A DNA stretch of 21,520 nucleotides from an uncultured Rhizobiaceae group bacterium (GTDB lineage Bacteria > Pseudomonadota > Alphaproteobacteria > Rhizobiales > Rhizobiaceae): contig CALFBU010000238.1 in NCBI GenBank assembly GCA_937951455.1, positions 1-21,520 of the forward strand, written 5' to 3'. This document shows positions 7,879 through 14,970 of the stretch, one piece after another. The translations under genes were made by a program, and so were the position numbers. Every line of letters starts with the position of its first letter. Within the stretch, counting starts at the first letter, position 1. The notes beneath the pieces were generated by a model that was given only the letters and a program-made list of their open reading frames with translations, made no database searches and was not told the DNA's origin.

Positions 7879-9273
7879 ATGAGCAAAGTAAAACCAGAAA
7901 TCAGCCTGGATTTCTCGCCAGAACTGGATAAAAATTCAGCCAGTGAGCTTTATGATTGGCTGCGCGCCAATCGTGTTGACGAAGTTGAATGTGTTATTCC
8001 TGACATGGCAGGCGTTGCTCGCGGCAAAGTTATGCCGGCATCCAAATACATCAAGGAAAGCGAAATTCGCCTCCCCATCTCGCTGTTTATGTCGAGTGTT
8101 ACAGGTGACTATGCTGATATCGAGGCGGATGGCTACGACGTTGATGCAGATTGTTATCTTGTGCCTGATATCGCGACCGCACGCGCGGTACCATGGGCAA
8201 ATGACCCTTCCATACAAATCATACATGACGCATTTGACAGGCACGGCAATGAAATAGCCTTTGCCCCACGCAATGTTTTGAAAAAGGTAATCGGACTTTA
8301 CAAACGAAAAGGCTGGACGCCAATCGTTTCACCAGAGATCGAGTTTTATCTGACAAAGCCCAATACAAATCCTGATAATCCGCTTGAACCCCCTGTTGGG
8401 CGTTCTGGCCGTGCCAGCCTTTCCAATCAGGCTTATTCATTATCGGCTGTGGATGAACATGAGCGTTTTATCGAACACATTTACGATTATGCAGAAGCCC
8501 AAAATCTCGATATTGATACGATCATTCAAGAGTCAGGCGCGGGACAGCTTGAGATTAATCTCATGCATGGAGATCCACTCAAACTGGCTGATGAAGTATT
8601 TCTTTATAAACGCCTGATCCGCGAAGCAGCTCTTCAATGTGGTATTCATGCGACCTTTATGGCAAAGCCGATGCAAGATCAGCCTGGCAGTGCCATGCAT
8701 GTCCATCAAAGTGTTTTGAGCCGCAAAACAGGCAAGAATATTTTCTCCAAGAAAGATGGCTCCGCCTCGGATGAATTTTATCACTTTATCGGCGGTCAGC
8801 AAAAATACATGTACGCGGCCTGTGCCTTTGCTGCGCCTTATGTGAATTCATATCGCCGTCTTGTACCCAACATGTCAGCGCCCGTAAATCTGGAATGGGG
8901 CCACGACAACCGCTCCGCTGGTATTCGGGCACCACGCGCAAATCCTGCAGCCAGACGCGTTGAAAACAGGGTCATCGGTGCTGATGCAAATCCGTATCTT
9001 GCAATCGCCGCATCCCTTGCTTGCGGTTATCTTGGCATGACCAAAAAGATCAAACCCCGCGATGAAGCAACGGTAGAATTTGAGGAACGCAGCCGTGATC
9101 TGCCTTTCGGGCTGTTGGGTGCGATTGATGCATTGGATGCTAGTCATGATCTCAAGCGCGTTCTTGGCAAAGAGTTTGTCGATATTTTTATCGGCGTCAA
9201 ACAAATCGAGCATGATGAGTTCATGAAAGTGATTTCACCTTGGGAGCGTGAGCATCTGCTCTTGAACGTTTAA
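7879..9273 (+). CDS. puuA: Glutamine-synthetase-fold ligase 2, gamma-glutamylputrescine synthetase (PuuA-like)
   Basis: Likely makes gamma-glutamylputrescine, the substrate of the PuuB-like oxidase encoded next. It is 464 residues. Visible: EIEFYL with Glu153 and Glu155, GAGQLEINL (220-228), GSAMHVH (270-276), NSYRRLVP (323-330) and RVENRVIGADANPYL (360-374). The GlnA DGSS loop is absent, and the flap glutamate is replaced by Ser333 (NMSAP). Start ATG at 7879, two bases after the preceding stop; upstream in-frame starts lie inside the previous gene. Its TAA overlaps the next ATG (TAATG). It is closer than the first ligase to the PuuA/FluG-type pattern, so I assign puuA here with some reserve. 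The two paralogs may differ in amine preference or form a mixed oligomer. Confidence 0.87.
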   Translation: MSKVKPEISLDFSPELDKNSASELYDWLRANRVDEVECVIPDMAGVARGKVMPASKYIKESEIRLPISLFMSSVTGDYADIEADGYDVDADCYLVPDIATARAVPWANDPSIQIIHDAFDRHGNEIAFAPRNVLKKVIGLYKRKGWTPIVSPEIEFYLTKPNTNPDNPLEPPVGRSGRASLSNQAYSLSAVDEHERFIEHIYDYAEAQNLDIDTIIQESGAGQLEINLMHGDPLKLADEVFLYKRLIREAALQCGIHATFMAKPMQDQPGSAMHVHQSVLSRKTGKNIFSKKDGSASDEFYHFIGGQQKYMYAACAFAAPYVNSYRRLVPNMSAPVNLEWGHDNRSAGIRAPRANPAARRVENRVIGADANPYLAIAASLACGYLGMTKKIKPRDEATVEFEERSRDLPFGLLGAIDALDASHDLKRVLGKEFVDIFIGVKQIEHDEFMKVISPWEREHLLLNV

Positions 9274-10571
9274 TGGCGCTATCGCTGCTGGATGCCAATG
9301 ATAAGCTGGGGCAACACGCGCCATCCTGGTATGCAGCTTCTTCTGAGCCTCTTGAAGATTTTCCATATGCCAAAGGCGCTTTAAAATTTGACATCGCTAT
9401 TATTGGTGCCGGATTTTCCGGCCTCTCCTCTGCGCTGCATTTATCCGAACTGGGTTACAAAGTCTGTGTGCTGGATGCGCATAGAGTGGGCTGGGGTGCA
9501 TCGGGTCGCAATGGCGGGCAAGTTGGTTCAGGCATGCGTATCGGCCAGGACGAGTTGGAAAGTCTGGTTGGTTTTGAACATGCCAAACAGGCTTTTGATA
9601 TCGGCGTAGAAGCCGCTGATCTGGTGCGTGAACTCATTAAAATACATAATATCGACTGCGCTTATAAAGATGGCAATATTGGCGCTCATCATCGCAAACG
9701 CTATGACGAAGAAACCAAAGAATACGTCGAGATGATGCATGAGAAATATGATTATCACTCGCTGTCTTATCTAACCCCGCAGGCCTTGAGTGAAAAAGTA
9801 GGTTCTCCCAATTATTATGGCGGAGAATTGGATACAAAATGCGGACACTTGCATCCTTTGAACTATGCGCGAGGTTTGGCACGAGCTGCTTTAAAGGCAG
9901 GCGCGACAGTTTTTGAAATGAGCCGTGTAACACAATTCGAAAGCGGCAAGGTCAAAACCGATGAGGCTGAAATTTCAGCGAATAAAATTATTCTAGCGAC
10001 CAACGGATATTTAGGCGATCTTGATGGGCATGTTGCTGATCGGGTGATGCCGATTAATAATTTTATTATCGCAACAGAACCGCTGAGCGATGAGATGTGC
10101 AAGTCTTTAATCCGCGATGGGGAATGCGTGCATGACAGCCGTTTCGTGGTCAATTATTTTCGCATTTCTGAAGACAATCGAATGCTCTTTGGCGGTGGAG
10201 AAAACTATTCCTACAAGTTTCCAAGCGACATCACCAAAACTGTTCGCAAGCCCATGCTGCAAGTTTTTCCACAACTGAAAGATGCGCGCATCGACTACGC
10301 ATGGGGTGGCACGCTTGCCATCACCTACAAGCGCCTGCCACATTTTGAGTTTCGCAACGACGGCATTATCAATATCTCAGGCTATTCAGGCTCAGGCGTT
10401 CACATGGCAACCATGGCAGGCAAAATCGTAGCAGAAGCTGTAAACAGTCAAATGGCAAAGTTCGATATCATCAGCAAACTGCCAACCCCAAAATTCCCAG
10501 GAGGCGCAGCACTTAGATGGCCTCTGTTACCACTGGCATTGACTTGGTATGCAATGAGAGATCGATTTTAA
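9273..10571 (+). CDS. puuB: Gamma-glutamylputrescine oxidase, PuuB-like FAD oxidoreductase
   Basis: FAD-dependent amine oxidase of the DAO family. In the Puu pathway it oxidises gamma-glutamylputrescine to gamma-glutamyl-aminobutyraldehyde, releasing ammonia and hydrogen peroxide. It is 432 residues, normal for PuuB. Seen: the N-terminal dinucleotide fold IIGAGFSGLSSA (43-54) with acidic Asp69 at the end of beta-2, the FAD-contact GWGASGRNGGQ (73-83), and a C-terminal FAD motif near GYSGSGVHMATMAGK. Its ATG overlaps the puuA-like stop by one base, so the two are probably co-translated. It is the last gene of the rightward operon; a tRNA gene on the opposite strand ends 10 bases downstream. 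No terminator hairpin is visible between them. Confidence 0.9.
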   Translation: MALSLLDANDKLGQHAPSWYAASSEPLEDFPYAKGALKFDIAIIGAGFSGLSSALHLSELGYKVCVLDAHRVGWGASGRNGGQVGSGMRIGQDELESLVGFEHAKQAFDIGVEAADLVRELIKIHNIDCAYKDGNIGAHHRKRYDEETKEYVEMMHEKYDYHSLSYLTPQALSEKVGSPNYYGGELDTKCGHLHPLNYARGLARAALKAGATVFEMSRVTQFESGKVKTDEAEISANKIILATNGYLGDLDGHVADRVMPINNFIIATEPLSDEMCKSLIRDGECVHDSRFVVNYFRISEDNRMLFGGGENYSYKFPSDITKTVRKPMLQVFPQLKDARIDYAWGGTLAITYKRLPHFEFRNDGIINISGYSGSGVHMATMAGKIVAEAVNSQMAKFDIISKLPTPKFPGGAALRWPLLPLALTWYAMRDRF

Positions 10572-10581
10572 AAAAGTAAAA

Positions 10582-10658
10582 TGGCGCACTCGGGAAGATT
10601 CGAACTCCCGACCCCTTGATTCGTAGTCAAGTACTCTATCCAGCTGAGCTACGAGTGC
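10582..10658 (-). tRNA. tRNA-Arg (anticodon ACG)
   Basis: A 77-base cloverleaf read on the minus strand. Acceptor GCACTCG pairs with CGAGTGC, followed by discriminator G and an encoded CCA (10584-10582). D-arm GCTC/GAGT with AGCTGGATA loop; anticodon arm CTTGA/TCAAG around CTACGAA, giving ACG; T-arm GGGAG/CTTCC around TTCGAAT. The ACG anticodon is normally edited to ICG by TadA and reads CGU, CGC and CGA. A T-rich run (TTTTACTTTTTTT) follows the 3' end and may stop transcription. It lies convergent to puuB with a 10-base gap. Confidence 0.97.
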
Positions 10659-10757
10659 GCATTTTAGATTGCGGGCAACGATGCCTGCAGGTTGTGGTGG
10701 TAATGCCAATGAGAGATAAAAGCAAGCCTTTTTAAATGGTTTTTTAAATCAGGGTAA

Positions 10758-10775
10758 AATAATATTTGAATTATT
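10758..10775 (-). terminator. Weak AT-rich hairpin after the histidine kinase gene
   Basis: AATAAT and ATTATT form a 6-bp inverted repeat with a 6-base loop, 6 bases beyond the kinase stop, followed by TTTTA on the minus strand. The stem is purely A-T and so weak. It is offered as the best terminator candidate in the 123-bp gap, not as a firm call; read-through into the tRNA gene is possible. Confidence 0.25.
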
Positions 10776-10781
10776 GAGAAC

Positions 10782-12224
10782 TCAGGCTTGGTCAGGGATT
10801 ATGAGATGAAATTCTGTGCCCGTTTCATCTGTTTTCGAAATCGAAATTGAGCCACCATGCGCTTTCAGCAATTCCATGACAATTGCCATGCCCAGCCCTG
10901 TTCCACCGGATTTGGTTGACCCTTCAAAAGGCGTGAAAATTTTCTCTTTTACATGGTCAGGGATGCCGGGGCCCGTGTCACAAACCTTGATGTGAACTTC
11001 ATTATGCAAACGTTCCGCACTGACCGTCAGGACTTTATCTCGCCCTTCAAGATTTGCGTCGATCATAGCCTGTTGGGCGTTTCTGCAGAGGTTCATTAAA
11101 ATTCTGAACAATTGCTCCGGATCCGCGTCTGCTTGCAAGTCCAAAGGTATGTCATTCCTCCATCTGATTGCGAGACTGTTTTCAAGGCCGAGCAAGTCTG
11201 CAACATCGTTGGCGACTACATTCAAGATCAGCTTTCGACGTTTCGGTGGGGCTTCCAAGGCTCGGCCGTAATCGATTACTGATTTTGTATAATCCACTGC
11301 CCTATCGATCGTTTTAATCAACTTAGGCGCAAACCGTTGAACGGTAGGGTCTGGAAGGCTGGTCAACCGATCTGAAAACAATTGCGCAGAGGCCAAAATA
11401 TTACGCAGATCATGATTGATTTTGGAAACCGCCAAACCCAGATCAGCCAGTCTCTGACGCTGTCTCAAGGTTTGTTGCAAGTCGCCTTGAAAAGCGGCCA
11501 AACGTTTTTCTGCCGTACCGATTTCATCCAACCTTTTGGTTGGCTTGTAGACGAGCGATGCGTTTTGCGGGGTTTTGGAAAACTCGTCCATGTTTGAAGA
11601 AATTCGAATGATTGGCAAAACGATAAGCCTGTACAGCGCCAGATAAACCAGGGCGGCTGTAAAAATGGAAATCAGCAAGGACAAGAATGCGACATTGCGA
11701 GCATATTTCCACATCGATGCCTGAATATATTTAGCCTCCTGAACAAGCTCCATAATAGCGTGGCTTGAACGCATGGTACCAAAAACGCGATATTGTGAAG
11801 TAGGCTCAGCAAACAGCATAGACATGGAACTCCTGATTGAGCCAAAGGCTGTGGAATTATCCAAATCAATGTGCTGTGTGATATCTCCAGTTTTGCCAGA
11901 TGTTGCCATTAGCCTTGAAATGCCGTCGCGTCTAATCGCTACGGTGATGGCCTCTGTCGCTTCGAGCAAGTCTTTTCCTGCGCCTTCACTTAACATGAGA
12001 TCGTTTGTGTCCAGATAAACAATGCTGGCAGCTTCTGCCGTTAGCAAATGTTCTTTGAGCCAGTCATTTCTGAAATTTGCAATTGAGGGTACAAAAATCA
12101 AAATTTCTGCGATGAGCACAAAAATAGCCGTCAAAATGAGAAGCTTTACAGAAAGACCCGTTTGAACAGCGCGGGTCAAGCGTTTGAAAATTCCAAGCTT
12201 TTGTTGTTGTTCTTCAAGCTTCAT
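10782..12224 (-). CDS. Membrane sensor histidine kinase (orphan)
   Basis: Autophosphorylating sensor kinase of 480 residues. Layout: first membrane helix at about 28-47, an extracytoplasmic sensor of about 130 residues, second helix at about 178-198, HAMP-like linker to about 250, phosphoacceptor H-box KINHDLRN with His271, N-box NLCRNAQQA (378-386), G1 DTGPG (416-420), F-box IFTPF, and G2 GGTGLG (440-445). The ATG at 12224 is chosen: it follows the upstream stop by 10 bases and has TAGG nearby. A longer frame to 12374 would overlap the flavoprotein by about 140 bases with low-quality sequence. No response regulator is encoded in the window, so its partner is elsewhere. Third gene after the TVP38-like and flavoprotein genes, so it may sense something tied to their function. 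Confidence 0.93.
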   Translation of the reverse strand: MKLEEQQQKLGIFKRLTRAVQTGLSVKLLILTAIFVLIAEILIFVPSIANFRNDWLKEHLLTAEAASIVYLDTNDLMLSEGAGKDLLEATEAITVAIRRDGISRLMATSGKTGDITQHIDLDNSTAFGSIRSSMSMLFAEPTSQYRVFGTMRSSHAIMELVQEAKYIQASMWKYARNVAFLSLLISIFTAALVYLALYRLIVLPIIRISSNMDEFSKTPQNASLVYKPTKRLDEIGTAEKRLAAFQGDLQQTLRQRQRLADLGLAVSKINHDLRNILASAQLFSDRLTSLPDPTVQRFAPKLIKTIDRAVDYTKSVIDYGRALEAPPKRRKLILNVVANDVADLLGLENSLAIRWRNDIPLDLQADADPEQLFRILMNLCRNAQQAMIDANLEGRDKVLTVSAERLHNEVHIKVCDTGPGIPDHVKEKIFTPFEGSTKSGGTGLGMAIVMELLKAHGGSISISKTDETGTEFHLIIPDQA

Positions 12225-12234
12225 CGAAGGTTGC

Positions 12235-13665
12235 CTATCCAAACTTCTGCAAGAACCGGATAACACTTCTGATAATCGGTTTTCGCGAAAGAGACGTATA
12301 ATTGGTAACCGCAGCTCTTTTGCCGATCTCGGACAATGTTGGATACGGCGAGACATAACCCACGACATCTCCAACTTTCAGCTTGTTGGTGATAGCTAGC
12401 GCCCACATGTTCATCATCTCACCAGCGCCAGTGCCAACAATGGAAACGCCCACGATAAGGCCTTTTTTATTCGTCACCATTTTTATGAGGCCGGTGGTTT
12501 TTCGTTCAGCTACGGCACGGTCGTTTTCATGGTAGGGCCAGCGTAAAACCTTTACCTTGCCATATTTTTCACGTGCTTGTTCTTCGGTTAAACCAACATG
12601 CCCTAGTTCTGGCTCTGTGTAGGTAACCCAGGGTATCATTGTATCATTTGGCACTGCTTTTTTGCGGAATAAAATACCGCGAATAATCAGACCCGCGTGA
12701 TAGCCAGCGACATGGGTAAATTGCAAACCGCCCGTTACATCGCCGATGGCATAAACGCGCTTGTTGGTCGTGCGTAAGTCTTTGGAAACCGTTATGCCGC
12801 GCCTTGTGTATTCTATACCGGCTGCCCCCAGCGAGAGACCATCCACGTTAGCCGAACGCCCAGTGGCAACCAGCAAATGCGTGGCATCAACGGAATGTTC
12901 CTTGTCGTCTTTGGTGTAGGCTATGCGTATGCCTTGTTTGCCGCGCGGCGTGATGTTTGCCACCATTGCGCCTTCGACAAGTACGACACCCTCTTCCTCC
13001 AGTTTTTCAAGCAGGATAGAGGTTAATTCAGGATCATCTTTGCCAAGTGCCTTAGCACCTTCAAGAACTGTAACTTCACAGCCAAGGCGTCTATGTGCTT
13101 GCGCCATTTCCATACCGATGGGGCCACCGCCAATGATTACAAGATGACCCATTTTCTTGGTATTTTCAAAAAGGGTTTCGTTGGTAAGATAGGGAACGGT
13201 ATCGAGCCCTTTGATTGGTGGAACAAATGCAGAGGACCCGGTAGCAATGACAAAACGACGTGCCTTAATTTCCTTGTCACCTGCAATAACTGTGCGCTCA
13301 TCCTTAAAGCGGCCTTCGGCCTGTATTACCTCAACGCCCAAACCTGTGAAGCGTTCAACAGAATCATTGGGTTCAATCTGGGCAATGACATCATGGATAT
13401 GGTCATGCACTTTTTTGAAGTTAACCTTTGGCTCGCCAGATACCGTAACCCCGAATTTCTCAGCGTCACGTATGGACTGTGCATGTTTGCCGGCAGCCAG
13501 AATTGCCTTTGACGGGACACACCCATAGTTCAGACAGTCGCCACCCATTTTGCCTTTTTCAATCAGCACAACTGAAACCCCAAAGGCAGCGGCTGCAGCA
13601 GCAACACTCAAGCCGCCAGAACCCGCGCCTATCACGCAAATATCAGGTGTTAAAACTTCAGCCAT
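12235..13665 (-). CDS. FAD-dependent pyridine nucleotide-disulfide oxidoreductase, MerA/lipoamide-dehydrogenase-like
   Basis: Flavoprotein reductase of 476 residues; moves electrons from NAD(P)H through FAD to a disulfide or similar substrate. Seen: FAD fold GAGSGG (13-18), redox disulfide GGDCLNYGCVPSK with Cys44 and Cys49, ATG motif (141-143), NAD(P) fold GGGPIG (179-184), FAD-binding YAIGDV (305-310), and the C-terminal dimer domain. The catalytic His of lipoamide dehydrogenase and glutathione reductase (HPTLSE) is Tyr441 here, while Glu446 is kept. The MerA extras (N-terminal HMA domain, C-terminal Cys pair) are absent. It is therefore probably not a true Lpd or MerA. Start ATG at 13665 with AAGGA 8 bases upstream, 16 bases after the membrane-protein stop. 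Substrate unknown. Confidence 0.9.
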   Translation of the reverse strand: MAEVLTPDICVIGAGSGGLSVAAAAAAFGVSVVLIEKGKMGGDCLNYGCVPSKAILAAGKHAQSIRDAEKFGVTVSGEPKVNFKKVHDHIHDVIAQIEPNDSVERFTGLGVEVIQAEGRFKDERTVIAGDKEIKARRFVIATGSSAFVPPIKGLDTVPYLTNETLFENTKKMGHLVIIGGGPIGMEMAQAHRRLGCEVTVLEGAKALGKDDPELTSILLEKLEEEGVVLVEGAMVANITPRGKQGIRIAYTKDDKEHSVDATHLLVATGRSANVDGLSLGAAGIEYTRRGITVSKDLRTTNKRVYAIGDVTGGLQFTHVAGYHAGLIIRGILFRKKAVPNDTMIPWVTYTEPELGHVGLTEEQAREKYGKVKVLRWPYHENDRAVAERKTTGLIKMVTNKKGLIVGVSIVGTGAGEMMNMWALAITNKLKVGDVVGYVSPYPTLSEIGKRAAVTNYTSLSRKPIIRSVIRFLQKFG

Positions 13666-13681
13666 GGTCTTTTCCTTGAAC

Positions 13682-14461
13682 TTATTTTGCTTCGTCAGCA
13701 ACGGGTTTGCCGCCACGAATTTTTTTAATGATAACTGGCAGGATTGAAATTACAGCCAATAGGATAATTGCAATCAATATTTCGAGTGTAACAAAAGAAC
13801 CAAAATTGATCTCGCAAGTTCCTGCCTCTGCGCAGCCTGGTTGTTTTTCTACTACATCAGAAATGATGCTATCCATGCCTGTGCCAATATAAGCATAGGT
13901 AAATGTGCCTGGGATAATGCCAATGAAGGTTGCCAAAGCGTAGGGCTTTACCTTCATATCCAATAGGGCTGGAACAATGTTAAGTGCCCAAAATGGAAAG
14001 ACAGGAACCAATCGAAGTGTCAGCAGATATTGAAAAGACTCTTTTTTGAAACCGTCGATCATCTTGTTTACAAACGGGCCAGCTTTGTCTTTCAAAAAGT
14101 CACCGAAGGACGTTCTGGCAATCACAAAAATAATAACGGCACCGATGGTTGCACCTATGACTGCGAACATACCGCCGATGATGCCGCCAAAGAAAAATCC
14201 AGAAGCGATGGTTAGAAACGAGGCACCTGGAAATGAAATGGCAACTAACCCTGCGTAGAGGAGAATAAATGCAGCCCCGGCAAGAATAAAGTTGTCATCG
14301 ACGTATGCTCCCACATCCTGACGGTGTTTGATGAAGCTGGACAATCCAAAATGCTCAAAAATTCCAGCCCAATAGCCAATCGCCAAAAGCAGCGCTATAA
14401 CGCCGAGCGCGCCCCATTTTTTTATCGGGTTTGTAGGTTTTTTGTCTTCAACGGAAGTCAT
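13682..14461 (-). CDS. TVP38/TMEM64 family (DedA-like, SNARE-associated domain) membrane protein
   Basis: Multi-helix inner-membrane protein of 259 residues, of the superfamily that includes DedA and TMEM64; DedA relatives act in lipid scrambling or transport, but this branch has no settled function. Hydrophobic segments lie at about 17-36, 58-77, 82-115, 174-195 and 225-246. The family hallmark is visible: ISFPGASFLTIASGFFFGG (75-93), GATIGA (103-108), and LRLVPVFPFWALN (149-161) with Arg150. A loop between helices holds Cys210 and Cys216, a possible disulfide. The ATG at 14461 lacks a clear ribosome site. First gene of the operon with the flavoprotein and kinase. Families of this type are, as I recall, found fused to such flavoproteins in other bacteria, which supports a joint function. 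Confidence 0.9.
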   Translation of the reverse strand: MTSVEDKKPTNPIKKWGALGVIALLLAIGYWAGIFEHFGLSSFIKHRQDVGAYVDDNFILAGAAFILLYAGLVAISFPGASFLTIASGFFFGGIIGGMFAVIGATIGAVIIFVIARTSFGDFLKDKAGPFVNKMIDGFKKESFQYLLTLRLVPVFPFWALNIVPALLDMKVKPYALATFIGIIPGTFTYAYIGTGMDSIISDVVEKQPGCAEAGTCEINFGSFVTLEILIAIILLAVISILPVIIKKIRGGKPVADEAK

Positions 14462-14808
14462 CTAGTAAACTTTGTTTAGTATCAATAATTAAAATTCAAA
14501 TATCACATGCAGGATTAGCCCAAATGAGCTTTGCTCGCCATCAACTATGATGACAATTATGTGTCCGCTTTTGTCTTGTCGCAAATCATAAAATTTATTG
14601 GTTCCTGGCAAGCGTTTTCTTGACTTGTTCTATTTATCCCACTATAAGCCGTTCAACAACTGGGTATGTGTCTTTTAGCACACTTCGAGTTTTCTTCGAA
14701 TAATAGAAAATTTATATGGTTTTTGGCCAGTATTTACTTTGTTCTGATGAGCTCAATACCGCCGATAATAATTTTGAGGGTTCGCACTAAACCTGCGGAT
14801 ATTTGAAT
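14462..14808. other. Divergent intergenic region, TVP38-like gene / rpmH
   Basis: This 347-bp gap holds no convincing gene. It contains the rpmH promoter (14620-14648). Near the TVP38-like start is a short inverted repeat, TAAAC-TTT-GTTTA (14466-14478), which could be an operator or chance. I could not find a convincing promoter for the leftward operon. The roughly 150 bases between the rpmH promoter and its ATG contain short potential hairpins but no riboswitch I recognise. Confidence 0.6.
14620..14648 (+). promoter_or_regulatory. Sigma70-type promoter of the rpmH operon
   Basis: TTGACT (14620-14625), a 17-base spacer, then TATAAG (14643-14648): each hexamer matches consensus at five of six positions with ideal spacing. 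Transcription would start near 14655, giving an rpmH leader of about 155 bases. It is the best promoter match noticed in the window, fitting a ribosomal-protein operon. Confidence 0.65.
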
Positions 14809-14943
14809 ATGAAACGTACATTTCAACCAAGCAATCTTGTTCGCGCTCGCAGACACGGCTTTCGTTCACGCATGGCAACAGCAGGTGGCCGCAAAGTAAT
14901 CGCTGCACGTCGTGCAAAAGGCCGCAAGAAATTATCTGCATAA
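14809..14943 (+). CDS. rpmH: 50S ribosomal protein L34
   Basis: Small basic protein of the large ribosomal subunit, 44 residues, the usual length. It begins MKRTFQPS and contains the hallmark [10 protein letters not shown] (15-24), GGRKV (26-30) and the Arg/Lys-rich tail ending KKLSA. Compared with the common [24 protein letters not shown], Phe replaces Tyr5, which is unremarkable. No strong ribosome site is seen (only GGAT about 10 bases upstream). Followed after 27 bases by rnpA on the same strand, the near-universal order. Overlapping minus-strand frames here are shadows. Confidence 0.98.
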   Translation: MKRTFQPSNLVRARRHGFRSRMATAGGRKVIAARRAKGRKKLSA

Positions 14944-14970
14944 GCCTGCTTAAACTGCAAAATCATATTT

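Noticed and set aside
10527..10709. Minus-strand 60-residue reading frame containing VAQLDRVLDYESRGREFESS
   Set aside because: This peptide is a well-known false gene that arises from translating through a tRNA gene; it spans the tRNA-Arg here.
12225..12374. 50-residue N-terminal extension of the histidine kinase
   Set aside because: It overlaps the C-terminal coding part of the flavoprotein gene in another frame; the ATG at 12224 gives clean operon spacing.
13093..13528. Plus-strand frames of 139 and 105 residues inside the flavoprotein gene
   Set aside because: Both are antisense to the FAD and NAD(P) domain coding region and show no independent signals.
14631..14645. TTATCCCAC resembling a DnaA box near rpmH, possible origin
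   Set aside because: A single imperfect match, no cluster, no dnaA or AT-rich unwinding element, and alphaproteobacterial origins usually lie elsewhere.
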